Of a stretch of DNA of 64,000 nucleotides, positions 1-9,321 are shown piece by piece. The number at the start of each line of letters is the position of its first letter. Position 1 is the first letter of the stretch. Made by a program: the position numbers and the translations under genes. The stretch is from Pirellula sp. (GTDB lineage: Bacteria > Planctomycetota > Planctomycetia > Pirellulales > Pirellulaceae): contig JAJTID010000017.1 in NCBI GenBank assembly GCA_021300155.1, forward strand, positions 62,001 to 126,000. The letters run 5' to 3'. The notes below the pieces were generated by a model. The model saw only the letters and a list, made by a program, of their open reading frames with translations, did no database searches and was not told where the DNA came from.

Positions 1-1
1 G

Positions 2-421
2 ATTCGATGTGGTCAGCTTGAGTTTGAGATCGAAATTGAAGTCGGCATCGCTAATTCCAAGCAAGCGGAAGTAGCAAATGTAAAGCAAGCGGCCGAACGA
101 ATCACCGAACAGTCCAGCGGTTTCGATTCGAAGGAAAGTTTCGATATTAGCTCTTGGCTTCTAGAGGCGGATCAAATCAACCGCACTATTCCTACGCAGC
201 AACCTGTTGAACAAGAAACGCGTCAGTTCACCATGGAAGATACTACGAAGATGGAGTCTTCGGTTCTTTCGGAAGAGTCCAACGCAAGTGAAGAGCCTAA
301 ATCGAAGCGTCCAGAGAAGAAGGAGCCCATGAAACTGCCAAAAATGAATGAAGGGCCTTCGACGAAGAACACCAAAGATGCAGCGACAGAGACGCTCAAG
401 AAGTACTTTGGTGGAAGATAA
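2..421 (+). CDS. C-terminal part of a protein, possibly FHA-domain (partial)
   Basis: An open frame enters from before the window and ends at TAA 419-421. The first residues, RCGQLEFEIEIEVG, resemble the last strands of a forkhead-associated (FHA) phosphothreonine-binding domain as found in many planctomycete proteins; this is inference from a short stretch. The rest is low-complexity, rich in Glu, Lys, Ser and Pro, and looks disordered, ending in LKKYFGGR. Internal ATG codons (for example at 233) are not needed as starts because the frame stays open to the window edge. It lies 62 bases ahead of the next gene on the same strand. Function cannot be assigned from this fragment. Confidence 0.55.
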   Translation: MRCGQLEFEIEIEVGIANSKQAEVANVKQAAERITEQSSGFDSKESFDISSWLLEADQINRTIPTQQPVEQETRQFTMEDTTKMESSVLSEESNASEEPKSKRPEKKEPMKLPKMNEGPSTKNTKDAATETLKKYFGGR

Positions 422-483
422 GATCGCGGGTACTTCCTGTGAATTTAACGGACACCATTTTTGCGAGCAACAAGGGTTTAATC

Positions 484-1515
484 ATGGTTCGATACTTGGC
501 CTGTCTACTCGGATTCTGCGTCATGTGGCTCGAGCTGAGCATTTCACAGACCGTTGGAGCGGACCGCTTCCGCGCTGACGTAAAGTCTGATCGCGTCGAT
601 ATTTTCGATGCGGACAAACTAGTCACCACGTATCACTTTCGATCAGGCAGCAAGCCGATTTTATGGCCTTTGATGGGACCAGACGGCATGCGATTTTCCC
701 GCGAGTACCCCATGGTTGCGGACTCGAAAGATGAAAAGCATGATCACCCACATCATCGATCGATGTGGATGACTTTTGGTGAAATCAACCAATACGACTT
801 GTGGGCGGAAGGCAAGGGAAAAGGGACCGTTTGCCAGGTAGGAACGCCCGAGATATCTATATTCTCCGATAGCCTTAAATTATCCGCAAAACACCTTTGG
901 AAAGGTGGAAAAGCGGATGTTTCAAGCGTTTCTAACGAGCTTGGGGCTGGCTGCGATGGTGATGCAGAGCCTTTACTGGAATGTGACGCAATTTTCACTT
1001 TTGGCGGCTCCCACGAACGAAGAACCATTGATTGCCGATACAAGTTGGTTGCGAAAAAGGACATTCACTTCGGAGACACAAAGGAAGGCATGTTCGCTAT
1101 CCGTGTCCCTGAAGCGATGTGCGCAGACAAGCGTGGGGGTCAAATACTCACTAGTGAGGGACGCACGAACAAGGATAGTTGGGGGTTCCCGGCTCGATGG
1201 GTTGATTACTCCGGCAAAGTGAACGTAGAACAGTCTCAGACTTATGGTATCGCCATATTGATTCACCCGACCAGCTACAACGCCGCCGGTCGATGGCATG
1301 TTCGAGATTATGGCTTGTTCGCTCACAACCCGTTCGGAGTGAAAGATTTTCCAAAGATGGAGAAGCCACCTGCCTCGGATCGATTGGGTGGACACGACTT
1401 AAAGGCTGGGGCTTCGATGGAATTCTACTATCGAGTGATTTTGCACAGAAACAGCTTGAGTGCAGATCAAGGCGAGAAACTCTGGCAAGAGTTCTCAGTC
1501 GTAAAAGACAAATAG
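484..1515 (+). CDS. DUF6807 (PmoA-like) secreted protein
   Basis: A protein of 343 residues matching the DUF6807 family, sometimes labelled methane oxygenase PmoA although most members are unrelated to methane oxidation. The hallmark is the His-rich motif HDHPHHRSMWM near residues 85-96, followed by a beta-rich body. The frame is open from ATG 439, but ATG 484 starts a clean signal peptide (MVRYLACLLGFCVMWLELS, cleavage near SQTVGA), so 484 is preferred and export is likely. In planctomycetes this family often sits near sugar-related oxidoreductases; its reaction is not established. It converges on the rex gene downstream. Confidence 0.75.
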   Translation: MVRYLACLLGFCVMWLELSISQTVGADRFRADVKSDRVDIFDADKLVTTYHFRSGSKPILWPLMGPDGMRFSREYPMVADSKDEKHDHPHHRSMWMTFGEINQYDLWAEGKGKGTVCQVGTPEISIFSDSLKLSAKHLWKGGKADVSSVSNELGAGCDGDAEPLLECDAIFTFGGSHERRTIDCRYKLVAKKDIHFGDTKEGMFAIRVPEAMCADKRGGQILTSEGRTNKDSWGFPARWVDYSGKVNVEQSQTYGIAILIHPTSYNAAGRWHVRDYGLFAHNPFGVKDFPKMEKPPASDRLGGHDLKAGASMEFYYRVILHRNSLSADQGEKLWQEFSVVKDK

Positions 1516-1562
1516 TCCAAAACCATTGTGGCCGTGGTGAATTTGATTTCAGCGGTGGACGC

Positions 1563-2186
1563 TTATTCTTTGGACTTCATTACCGCAAAAGCTAATCGCT
1601 GAAGTTCGACAGCCAGGTCGACGTTAACAACGGTAGTACTGCTTTGCGGTTTGCTAACTGTCACAGGAGCAAAGTTAAGGATCCCTGTGATGCCTGCCAT
1701 TTCCAGTCTGTGAGCAACACTCACCGCAGCATTCGCCGGCACCGAAACAATCGCCAGTTCGACGTCTTCGGATTGTACGAGATCATCAATCTCCTCCAAC
1801 GGACGAATCGTTAGCAGGCCAAGTTTCGTTCCAATTTTGCCTGGATCTGAATCAAAAACTCCTACCAGTCGAAACCCTTGTTGTTCAAACCCTCGGTAAC
1901 CCGACAATGCTCTCCCCAAATTACCGACGCCTACCAGAATCACATTCCACGACCTATCACTGCCAAGTGTGTTTTGAATCGTTTGAATAAGCCCTTTGAC
2001 ATCGTACCCCACACCTCTTTGTCCTAAGGAGCCAAATCCAGAGAGATCGCGGCGCACTTGGGAGTCGTTGAGTCCAAGACGTTTGGCCAAAACTCCGCTT
2101 TGGACTCGGGTTTGTCCAGCACGGTGGAGTTGTTGAAGCTCTCGCAAATAGAGTGGCATCCGGCTGATGGTTGCATCCGAAAACAT
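1563..2186 (-). CDS. rex: Redox-sensing transcriptional repressor Rex
   Basis: Rex reads the cytoplasmic NADH/NAD+ ratio and represses fermentative and respiratory genes when NADH is low. The 207-residue product has the family layout: an N-terminal winged helix (about residues 5-75, with LAKRLGLNDSQVRRDLS as the recognition helix region), then a Rossmann fold with GVGNLG at 86-91 and the acidic strand end VFDSDP near 111-116, and a C-terminal helix (VDLAVELQRLAF) that swaps between subunits. ATG 2186 is chosen; a TTG lies one codon upstream. It stands alone, divergent from the NHL-repeat gene. No recognisable Rex operator was seen in the 215-base upstream gap, so its targets are likely elsewhere. 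Confidence 0.93.
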   Translation of the reverse strand: MFSDATISRMPLYLRELQQLHRAGQTRVQSGVLAKRLGLNDSQVRRDLSGFGSLGQRGVGYDVKGLIQTIQNTLGSDRSWNVILVGVGNLGRALSGYRGFEQQGFRLVGVFDSDPGKIGTKLGLLTIRPLEEIDDLVQSEDVELAIVSVPANAAVSVAHRLEMAGITGILNFAPVTVSKPQSSTTVVNVDLAVELQRLAFAVMKSKE

Positions 2187-2401
2187 CAATTACATTCCAA
2201 ATAGGTCAACGTGGGACAGGAACTACTCAGATCATCGCGATCATTTTAGACTTATTGCTAAAGAATCTCGAAGGTTTTCTTCAGACAACAGCAGATTGTT
2301 TCCGCAATCACTCGTTAGAATAAAAGCAAATCATCTGCTCTCTATCGTCGTTTTTAAACGAGCATCAGGAACTGTCCAAACCGAGATTTGATAATTCCTT
2401 C

Positions 2402-3403
2402 ATGAATCCACAAGCTCCCCTGGAAGTACTTGAGAAGACTTCGCGTCGCCGATTTATGTCATTGATGTGCAGGACTGTTAGCGCTGGTTATGCAGCGGTG
2501 ATCTTGGGAGTTTTGGGGTGCAGCACAGATAGGAAAGGTCCATATTTCAAAACGGAACTTGTCGTTGGCCAACGTGGCCTTTCCGAAGGACGATTTCAAA
2601 AGCCGCGAGCGATCGCAATCGATCCTAGTTCTCAGCAACTGTATGTGATCGATAAAACAGCCCGCATCCAAGTGTTCGATGCGGACGGTACGTATCTACG
2701 CGGTTGGGTAACTCCGATGATCGAGCAAGGAAAACCAACGGGCATCTCGATCGACGTCGACGGAACTATTTTAGTCGCTGACACGCATTACTTTCGTTTT
2801 CTTTTTTACACACCTGACGGTGAATTGCTCGAAAGCAAAACGATTGGAGGAATCAATGGCCCTGATCCTGGTCAATTTGCTTTCGTTACAGATATCGTTC
2901 GCGCGAAAACAGGCGAGTATTTTCTCGGTGAATATGGTGAGTTCGACCGAATTTACAAATACTCCTCTGATGGCAAATACATCGCTCGTTTTGGTGTGAG
3001 TGGCGAAGAACCACTTCAGTTTCGACGACCCCAGAGTCTAGCCATCGACGAACAAGGATTCCTATGGGTTGCAGACGATTGCAACCATCGAATCCAGGTT
3101 CTAGATTGGCGGGGGGATCGTCCAGAATTGGTCAAAGTTTTCGGTAGCGAGGGAGCTGACGCGGGTCAATTGAAACATCCGCGTAGCATTGCACTGACCC
3201 CTGGACATGTCATCGTGAGCGAGTACGGAAATCATCGCGTTCAAAAATTTGATCGCGACGGAAATAGCGTTGCAATTTGGGGATCGGTTGGCCGCGGCCT
3301 TGGCGAGTTGATAGATCCGTGGGCTGTCGCTGTCGACTCGCTTGAACGCGTCTATGTAGTGGATTCTGGGAACAATCGGGTCCAGCGTTTTCGCTTCTCT
3401 TAA
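2402..3403 (+). CDS. NHL-repeat lipoprotein with Tat-like signal
   Basis: This 333-residue protein has a twin-arginine stretch (SRRRFM, residues 14-19), a hydrophobic segment, and a lipobox LGVLGC with the acylated Cys at 40, so it is probably exported folded and anchored as a lipoprotein. The rest is a six-bladed NHL beta-propeller: repeated units such as KPRAIAIDP, RPQSLAIDEQGFLWVADDCNHRIQVL, HPRSIALTP and DPWAVAVDSLERVYVVDSGNNRVQRF. NHL propellers are usually binding scaffolds; some act as lyases, but no catalytic assignment is possible here. It stands alone and converges with hisC. Confidence 0.8.
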   Translation: MNPQAPLEVLEKTSRRRFMSLMCRTVSAGYAAVILGVLGCSTDRKGPYFKTELVVGQRGLSEGRFQKPRAIAIDPSSQQLYVIDKTARIQVFDADGTYLRGWVTPMIEQGKPTGISIDVDGTILVADTHYFRFLFYTPDGELLESKTIGGINGPDPGQFAFVTDIVRAKTGEYFLGEYGEFDRIYKYSSDGKYIARFGVSGEEPLQFRRPQSLAIDEQGFLWVADDCNHRIQVLDWRGDRPELVKVFGSEGADAGQLKHPRSIALTPGHVIVSEYGNHRVQKFDRDGNSVAIWGSVGRGLGELIDPWAVAVDSLERVYVVDSGNNRVQRFRFS

Positions 3404-3462
3404 GCGTTCATTGCAATAGCAGTTAGCACCATAGCATGCGAACGCGTCAGTACGGTACAAGG

Positions 3463-4587
3463 CTAAAGAATGTCTTTCAGAACAACCAAGAGTGCATCGA
3501 TTTGCTCGTCGGTCCCGACGCTAATCCGAAGTCCATCACTCCAATTTGGATAGTTCATGTATCGAACGAGAATGCCGCGAGCCTTGAGTTGTTCGTAGAT
3601 TGGTTTGGTTGGCCGATCTGCTCGCGTGCACCAGACAAAATTGGCGTGGGAGTCTAGGACATCGAACCCGAGTCCACGAAGCGACGTTGTCATGCGATCA
3701 CGCGTTTGTCGTATTTTGTCAACGTTATTTCTCAGCCACGCCTGATCCGTGATGGCTGCAGTTGCGCCAGCGAGTGAAAGTGCGTCTGTATTGTACGAGT
3801 CCTTTACTTTGCAGAGCGTGCGAACGATGTCTGGGTGTGCAACCAAAAAACCGAACCGCAATCCAGCCAACGCATACGATTTGCTTAGGGTTCGAGTCAC
3901 GATAATCTTTGGATTGTCCTTGACGAGAGACACAGCGCTCATGGGTGCAAAATCCACATAGGCTTCATCCACCACGATCGGACATGGCATTCGATCTGCG
4001 AGCGATAGGATCGATTCGTGGTCGATGAGCGTGCCCGTCGGGCTATTCGGATTCGGAAGATAAATCAGTTTGACACGTGGGTCTGGAGCCGCAAACGCAT
4101 CGGTCAATTGATACTCGAAAGAGAGCGGTACTTCCTCGAATTGAGCCGCTTGAATCTCTGCCAGCGTACGATACAGAATGTAGCTTGGGTAAGGTAATCG
4201 AAGTCGATCTTGTTGGCCCACGAAAGCACGAGTCAAAATGGTCAAGCAGTCATCGCTTCCATTGCCGCAGAGAATCATCTCGGGCTCGACGTTTAATGCC
4301 GCAGAAGCGGCTATACGAAAGGCAGTGCCTAGCGGGTCCGGATATCGCTCCAGCCGATTCGAAGCAGAAGCGATGGCCTCCACCACACGCGACGATGGTG
4401 GGTACGGGTTTTCATTTGTGTTGAGTTTGATGACCTTGCCCGACTGCGGCTGCTCACCGGGGGTATAGGGGCTCATCGCAATGATCTCAGGCCGAAACCA
4501 AGTCGAGATTAACGACGGATGTAAATTCTTGTCCACTCTGCAATTCTTTTCGATAAGATGGGATTCAACGCCTCTATCGTAGTCCAT
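3463..4587 (-). CDS. hisC: Histidinol-phosphate aminotransferase
   Basis: A class I/II PLP-dependent aminotransferase that moves an amino group from glutamate to imidazole-acetol phosphate in histidine synthesis. The 374-residue product shows the HisC pattern: LNTNENPYPPS near 55-65, the NPNSPTG motif at 179-185, the PLP ring partner in VVDEAYVDF (Asp207), and the Schiff-base lysine in TRTLSKSYALAGLRFG (Lys236), with the substrate Arg in the C-terminal GLRISVGT. The N-terminus is about 30 residues longer than usual, so a later start is possible. It lies 14 bases downstream of the TPR lipoprotein gene on the same strand. No other his genes are in the window. Confidence 0.92.
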   Translation of the reverse strand: MDYDRGVESHLIEKNCRVDKNLHPSLISTWFRPEIIAMSPYTPGEQPQSGKVIKLNTNENPYPPSSRVVEAIASASNRLERYPDPLGTAFRIAASAALNVEPEMILCGNGSDDCLTILTRAFVGQQDRLRLPYPSYILYRTLAEIQAAQFEEVPLSFEYQLTDAFAAPDPRVKLIYLPNPNSPTGTLIDHESILSLADRMPCPIVVDEAYVDFAPMSAVSLVKDNPKIIVTRTLSKSYALAGLRFGFLVAHPDIVRTLCKVKDSYNTDALSLAGATAAITDQAWLRNNVDKIRQTRDRMTTSLRGLGFDVLDSHANFVWCTRADRPTKPIYEQLKARGILVRYMNYPNWSDGLRISVGTDEQIDALLVVLKDIL

Positions 4588-4601
4588 CTGCCAAGGTTCG
4601 T

Positions 4602-5621
4602 CTAACGATGAATCCAGTTCTCTCGGGCGCTAACCATCGCTGCAGGTGGCTCTATGTTTTCCCATCCTCTCTCTTTGATAGGTTTCACTGGGTCGGTGAG
4701 ATGAGCAAAGGACATGTCAAGCATGGATTGCAAGCGCTGGACTTCGGAATTACTCGCGTGGCTTTCTCGAATGCGACCTAATGACACACGAGCCGCAACT
4801 AACTCACCGATACGATGTTGGGCGTGAACGATTTGTAGATGCTTCTGCACTTGGTCGATCGGGAGTCGCTCCGCTGCCATCTGCAATTTCTCGGCGGCTT
4901 CGCTATTCCGATTCAGCGCTGCCATGGCTAGACCTCGAGTTAATAGCGAGTTCGGATCGTGCCTAGCCGTTTCGTCTAGGTCGACCATGTGATCGAGGAC
5001 AGCTAAGGCTCGTTGTGGCTTGCCTATAACACGATAGGCATCCGCTAAAGCTAATTGTACCTTGGGATAATCCGCTTGGATTAAAAGTGCTCGCTGATAA
5101 CACTCGAGCGCAGGTGGCCAATCTTTTTCCGCTGCGTGACTTTCCCCCAAAAGCGCCCAAGCGGCAGCATTGCTTCGATTCTCAGCCAACACAGACTTGG
5201 CATTCTCTCGTGCTTCGAGATGATTTCCAAGTTCCAAATTCATCTCGCCAAGCCGAATTGCATACTCGGGATTCTGGCTGGAGTTGCTGCTGGACAAACG
5301 CAATGCTTCTCGCATGTGTTCTATGGCTTTTGTTTTGTCACCCCGTTTCCAAAGTGTCGATGCATACCCCCAATGCGCTCGCTCATCCGCGGATGATTGC
5401 TTTAAAGCTTCTGAGAATAACAGCTCCGCATCGTAGTCTCGCTTTCTTTGTAACGCGTCCGCACCACGCAGTGAAAGCTGTCTCGCTTGATCGAGCTGTT
5501 TGTGCGATGATCGATCGCGAAATGCCCGACAACCCACCGACATCGAGATCAACACCCCAGCGATCAACCAAACGCCTAGGCGCAGGGAATGAGCCCAGGA
5601 GGTAATTCGCCCCGTGCCCAT
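4602..5621 (-). CDS. TPR-repeat lipoprotein
   Basis: A tetratricopeptide-repeat protein of 339 residues. The longest frame begins at 5756, but ATG 5621 starts a natural lipoprotein signal: MGTGRITSWAHSLRLGVWLIAG, then lipobox MSVGC with Cys31. Helical TPR pairs follow from about residue 45 to 300 (for example AHWGYASTLWKRGDKTKAIEHMREAL and AAWALLGESHAAEKDWPPALECYQRAL). Such proteins scaffold envelope complexes; no specific partner can be read from the context. It precedes hisC by 14 bases, so the two may be co-transcribed although their functions do not obviously connect. Confidence 0.75.
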   Translation of the reverse strand: MGTGRITSWAHSLRLGVWLIAGVLISMSVGCRAFRDRSSHKQLDQARQLSLRGADALQRKRDYDAELLFSEALKQSSADERAHWGYASTLWKRGDKTKAIEHMREALRLSSSNSSQNPEYAIRLGEMNLELGNHLEARENAKSVLAENRSNAAAWALLGESHAAEKDWPPALECYQRALLIQADYPKVQLALADAYRVIGKPQRALAVLDHMVDLDETARHDPNSLLTRGLAMAALNRNSEAAEKLQMAAERLPIDQVQKHLQIVHAQHRIGELVAARVSLGRIRESHASNSEVQRLQSMLDMSFAHLTDPVKPIKERGWENIEPPAAMVSARENWIHR

Positions 5622-5847
5622 CCGTCTTGTTCGAAGGTTGTTGATGATGTTCAAGTAGAAGGCTTCCGTATCTCCGGTGTTCTCCTGAGGATTGTAGAAT
5701 CGAGCCCTCTGGAGTTTATCCAGCGAAAAAGGTTGGTAGCCAGACCGAATTGCCATTCTCGCAAGAACGCTGCCATCGAATCATTTGCTAGCAATGGCAA
5801 AAGTCACTGGGACTGGCAACCCGGGCGAATTGGGCAACTGTGACTGT

Positions 5848-5871
5848 AGCTTGGGACCATTGTCCCGAGCT
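5848..5871 (-). terminator. Hairpin downstream of the Gfo/Idh gene
   Basis: Arms AGCTTGGGAC (5848-5857) and GTCCCGAGCT (5862-5871) pair over 10 positions with one G-T wobble and a CATT loop. It follows the end of the reverse-strand Gfo/Idh gene (stop at 5958) and precedes the TPR gene. No T-run follows on the reverse strand, so intrinsic termination is only possible, not clear. Confidence 0.4.
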
Positions 5872-5957
5872 GATGAGTTTTCCAACGAGTGACTGACGTC
5901 CGGATTATTGGTCGACATTGGTCCCAATCTAATTCGACTATTGTCGGCGGTGTCACA

Positions 5958-7304
5958 TTAGGTTAGCGACCACCCATTGCGAGGCGTACGGCGAATAAAG
6001 GCATCGGCTTGAGAGCAGTTTGTCGCTTTGAGTTGCTTTGCATCCCACTCCAGTTTTTGGCCGCTGCGATATGCGACGTTACCAAGATGGTTGGTGATGG
6101 TCAGCAAGCCTGCATAGCTGAATGGGCTGCCAGTCGGGGTGCCGTTCCTGATGGCGTCCAACCATTCTTGATGCTGGCCTGGAGAATCGGGAATGAAGGG
6201 TTCTGGACGCACAAAGTCTTTGAATTGCTCTTCAGGCAATAGTAGATGCTTCGAGTAATCAGACAGCACCATCCCTTTGTCTCCAACGAAAAGGATACCG
6301 GATCCCCACTGAGGGATCCCATTGTCTTTCCATATCTGTGGTTTATGCGTCCCTTGGTACCAACTTAGTTTGCACGGTCCCATATCGCCTCGTGCGCCGA
6401 ACTCGTAGACCGCTGTCATCGACGCAGGAGCGATCTCGCGATGGGCTGGTATCCCAAATGCCTCGACCGTTTTCGGGGAATCAAGCTTGAGCGCCCAAAA
6501 GGGAAGATCATTCATGTGGCTTCCGAGGTCAGACATCGTACCACTTCCAAAGTCCCACCATCGGTACCACTTTGGACCGGGGAAATAAATCTCGTGGTAT
6601 GGCCGATAAGGAGCGGGCCCGATCCACAGGTCCCAGTCTAGATTCGACGGAGGTGTCATTTCTTCGGAGGGACGTTCCGCGACGTAAAAGTCTTTGTTCG
6701 CAACTGCCTCTTCTTGAGTTTGCAACCCCCAAGCACGCGAGGTCCAAACGTGTGCCTCAAGTACCTGTCCGATCGCCCCAGATTGGATCAGTTCCACGAC
6801 GCGTCGATAGTTCTTCTCGCCGTGAATTTGCGTTCCCATCTGCGTGGGAACATCGGCTTCCTTGGCGGCAAGCATGATACGATCAGCTTCCGCAATGTTG
6901 TGTGTCAAAGGCTTCTCGCAATAGACTGGCTTCTTTAGTTGCAACGCTGGCAATGTCGCAAAGGCATGGGTGTGTTCGGTGGTGCTGACAACGACTGCAT
7001 CAACCTTAGCAAGCTCATCCATCAGTTTCCGAAAATCTGTGTAACGACGTGCCAGCGTGTGTCGCTCTGCGGCTTTGTCGATATGCGATTGATTGACATC
7101 GCACAGCGCTGCGACATGAATGGAACCGCTATCGTACATTTTGTTGAGGTTGGCACCTCCCCGCCCACCAACCCCCACAAAGGCTACGTTGAGTTTGTCG
7201 TTCTGCGACCAGCAACGTTTGCCGGCGCTGAGGGTACTGGCAGCAACAGCAGCCCCACCCACCGCCTGAAGAAACCGCCGCCTGGATTTGTTGGTATCGA
7301 ACAT
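5958..7304 (-). CDS. Gfo/Idh/MocA family oxidoreductase, Tat-exported
   Basis: An NAD(P)-dependent oxidoreductase of the glucose-fructose oxidoreductase type, 448 residues. It opens with a Tat signal (SRRRFL at 7-12, then [15 protein letters not shown]), so it is predicted to act outside the cytoplasm with its cofactor pre-bound. The Rossmann motif is [12 protein letters not shown] (about 42-53) and the family EKP motif is at 130-132 (VYCEKPLTH). The C-terminal domain has [18 protein letters not shown]. The substrate is probably a sugar or sugar alcohol but cannot be named. Many paralogues of this kind are typical of planctomycetes. A hairpin terminator of the upstream DUF1559 gene separates it from that transcript. 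Confidence 0.85.
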   Translation of the reverse strand: MFDTNKSRRRFLQAVGGAAVAASTLSAGKRCWSQNDKLNVAFVGVGGRGGANLNKMYDSGSIHVAALCDVNQSHIDKAAERHTLARRYTDFRKLMDELAKVDAVVVSTTEHTHAFATLPALQLKKPVYCEKPLTHNIAEADRIMLAAKEADVPTQMGTQIHGEKNYRRVVELIQSGAIGQVLEAHVWTSRAWGLQTQEEAVANKDFYVAERPSEEMTPPSNLDWDLWIGPAPYRPYHEIYFPGPKWYRWWDFGSGTMSDLGSHMNDLPFWALKLDSPKTVEAFGIPAHREIAPASMTAVYEFGARGDMGPCKLSWYQGTHKPQIWKDNGIPQWGSGILFVGDKGMVLSDYSKHLLLPEEQFKDFVRPEPFIPDSPGQHQEWLDAIRNGTPTGSPFSYAGLLTITNHLGNVAYRSGQKLEWDAKQLKATNCSQADAFIRRTPRNGWSLT

Positions 7305-7335
7305 GATTGTCCCCGGTTCGGAAAATGCGTCATAA

Positions 7336-7371
7336 ATAAAAAACGGTAGGTCAGATGATTCGACCTACCGT
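7336..7371 (-). terminator. Intrinsic terminator of the DUF1559 gene
   Basis: Perfect 10-bp arms ACGGTAGGTC (7343-7352) and GACCTACCGT (7362-7371) with a 9-base loop. Read on the reverse strand, the stem is followed directly by a T-rich tract (TTTTTTATTTAT). It sits 28 bases after the stop of the DUF1559 gene, which is the classic position for a rho-independent terminator. Confidence 0.85.
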
Positions 7372-7398
7372 CCATGTTGAACGCTATTGTAGCAATCT

Positions 7399-8379
7399 TT
7401 ACTCGATGTTTACTACCTCACCACCTTGCGCAGTCCCAAATGCGTTCCAGGCGACAAGATCAATGTTGTTCGAAATGAAGCCAACGCTGCCATCGCATCT
7501 CGCGGTATTAATCCCACCTGTGTGTAGGCTTCGTGCCCCCATCATTCTCGGACGCGTTACTGTGCTTGCAGTTACGCACGGCATTCTAGGTGCTGTTAGC
7601 GGAACACAATTACCACCTGTAACCACATCAGGCAAAGTGCTGTTAGGAGGAAGATACGTTACAAATGCCGTTCCATTTCCCCACCAGCTAAAGCCACGCA
7701 AGTCATTTTGTCTTCCTTGCAAAACTTCTGAGGCTAAGAGTGTGTTACTAGTACCGTCCGAGATCTCACCTAGTTTGACGGGGCGTCCGTAGACCCGAGT
7801 GAAGGTCGCTGCTTCTGCGGCATTGACGGGACCATCATCGCTGATCGAACCCGTATACATTCGAAAAGGCGCGCCAAGGAAGGGGATCCCATTGAGAGTC
7901 GATTGGAAAAAGCTTGTGTTTCCAACGTTGACGGCATAGTTGTGACTGGTGATCGCCGCTAGAGTCGCGCTGGCACCAATCGGAGCATTCGGTGTATCAC
8001 TTGGGCAGGTAAGGGTTGGGATTCGAGCGCCTGCAACGGGACGATTGAGGGCATGACCGTAGCGTGGCCCCGGATCTGAACCGCCATAGTTCTGATAGAT
8101 GCTGAACATGCTGGACTGCTCCATAAACGGAAGCACACCAACCTGCCAAGTTCCCCAGCAACATCCGAACCGGCCTACTGCACCAATAAACCGAGCGTTT
8201 GCACTCTCATAATTGTGCATAGCCAGACCAAGTTGTTTCAAATTGTTTTGGCACTGCATTCTACGTGCCGCTTCGCGAGCAGCTTGGACTGCTGGCAACA
8301 GCAAACCTACGAGTATGCCAATGATTGCGATGACCACTAACAACTCTACCAACGTAAATCCGAAACGACGACGAACCAT
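7399..8379 (-). CDS. DUF1559 pseudopilin-like protein
   Basis: A 326-residue member of the planctomycete DUF1559 family, which is hugely expanded in this phylum. It starts with a type IV prepilin/pseudopilin leader (MVRRRFG, then FTLVELLVVIAIIGILVGLLLPAVQAAREAARR), predicted to be cut after the Gly by a prepilin peptidase. It ends with the H-X9-DG motif: HTGGINTARCDG near residues 287-298. The body is the DUF1559 (SBP_bac_10) domain. The family is thought to work with type II secretion/type IV pilus-like machinery; the cargo or role is unknown. It follows the small lipoprotein gene by 112 bases on the same strand, a pairing common in planctomycetes. Confidence 0.9.
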   Translation of the reverse strand: MVRRRFGFTLVELLVVIAIIGILVGLLLPAVQAAREAARRMQCQNNLKQLGLAMHNYESANARFIGAVGRFGCCWGTWQVGVLPFMEQSSMFSIYQNYGGSDPGPRYGHALNRPVAGARIPTLTCPSDTPNAPIGASATLAAITSHNYAVNVGNTSFFQSTLNGIPFLGAPFRMYTGSISDDGPVNAAEAATFTRVYGRPVKLGEISDGTSNTLLASEVLQGRQNDLRGFSWWGNGTAFVTYLPPNSTLPDVVTGGNCVPLTAPRMPCVTASTVTRPRMMGARSLHTGGINTARCDGSVGFISNNIDLVAWNAFGTAQGGEVVNIE

Positions 8380-8491
8380 GTTATTAACCTTTACTCAAAA
8401 CATTGAAAAAACCTACGTATACATTAAGAGGAGGTAAGCATCGAGGAAAAGGAAGACACTCGGCAATTTTGAATTTGCCTTGACTACTCGA

Positions 8492-8896
8492 TTACGGAAT
8501 TGCGAAGTCGAATTTGTTGGGGGAAGAGCCCTCGACTTTCGCCTCTAGTTTTGTGTTGATGTTGTATTCCTTGGGTATTCTGTCTTTGGAGACAATATTT
8601 GCCCCTGTTGGACCTGGCAAACCGTCCGGGGAATCCGCAGGGGTTCGACCGTCACCCGATGTGATCATCACCTTGTAAGTACCCGCGATTAAGCCTTGAT
8701 CACGAGGAATATCATACTTGCCATTCTGGATGGTGGTTCCTGATTTCATTCCCGTGGAGATGAATTCAATAACACCTTCGTCGAGAGGCTCGCCCTTTAG
8801 GGTGACAGATCCATTTACAGCGACTCGGCCATCGCCTGGACCGCAACCAATTAAGCAACCCACTACTAAAGCAACGCAGCAATAAACATGTCGCAC
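8492..8896 (-). CDS. Small lipoprotein with carboxypeptidase-regulatory-like domain
   Basis: A 134-residue lipoprotein. The GTG start at 8896 is decided by a strong ribosome binding site (CAGGAG, 7 bases upstream on the reverse strand) and by the signal RHVYCCVALVVGCLIGC with the lipidated Cys18; the longer frame to 9109 adds an unlikely 71 residues. The body is one beta-sandwich of the transthyretin/CarboxypepD_reg type (VNGSVTLKGEPLDEGVIEFIS...GTYKVMITSGDGRT). Such genes regularly precede DUF1559 genes in planctomycetes, as here. The role is probably structural or binding at the cell envelope; no enzymatic motif is seen. Confidence 0.8.
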   Translation of the reverse strand: MRHVYCCVALVVGCLIGCGPGDGRVAVNGSVTLKGEPLDEGVIEFISTGMKSGTTIQNGKYDIPRDQGLIAGTYKVMITSGDGRTPADSPDGLPGPTGANIVSKDRIPKEYNINTKLEAKVEGSSPNKFDFAIP

Positions 8897-9321
8897 GGCA
8901 TTCTCCTGAGAATGATTCCATCTATGAACCCACGCATCTGGATTGGAGAGAGGTACAGTTTTATAGAAGTACAAACCTACGAATGCAAGAATATTCTCAA
9001 GAAATGGAGAACTTTTTGTTTCGAAGCCTTGAAGAAGGTCGACGGCGCCAGCCCCCATTGAGTCGTCACAGTTTAACTCGAAGTTCGCGAGGTGGCTTCT
9101 TGTAATCAACTTCTATGCTCTGATTTGGGTTCCAGTGGCCGATGGGGCTTGGCCAGTGTGTCCCAAATGGGCCAGCGTGTCCTAAATGATTTGTTCATGC
9201 GCATTGTAACCTCGGCACGGCAAGGGATTACGGATGGAACATTGGAACAGACCTCGATATCTTTCTGTGTTTCGCGGGCGGATTGTTGTTTCATTTCGCG
9301 TTTTTCCCTCAGTGCATCACG
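8897..9321. other. Intergenic region of 425 bases between divergent genes
   Basis: No gene is supported here. Overlapping frames on both strands lack any family resemblance, signal or ribosome site, and they run into the epimerase gene in other frames. The only clear structure is a pair of 19-bp direct repeats at 9152-9189. The region should hold the promoters of the lipoprotein/DUF1559 unit (leftward) and of the epimerase run (rightward). Confidence 0.6.
9152..9189. repeat. Two 19-bp tandem repeats upstream of the epimerase gene
   Basis: Copies GCCAGTGTGTCCCAAATGG (9152-9170) and GCCAGCGTGTCCTAAATGA (9171-9189) lie head to tail with three mismatches, 132 bases before the chosen start of the epimerase gene. 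The spacing is close to two helical turns, which would suit cooperative binding of a regulator, but this is only a suggestion. Confidence 0.6.

Noticed and set aside
2187-2401. Rex operator upstream of rex
   Set aside because: No TTGTGA-type inverted repeat could be found in the gap.
3404-3462. GCGTTC/GAACGC inverted repeat as a terminator between convergent genes
   Set aside because: The stem is only six bases with a loop of about 30 and no T-run.
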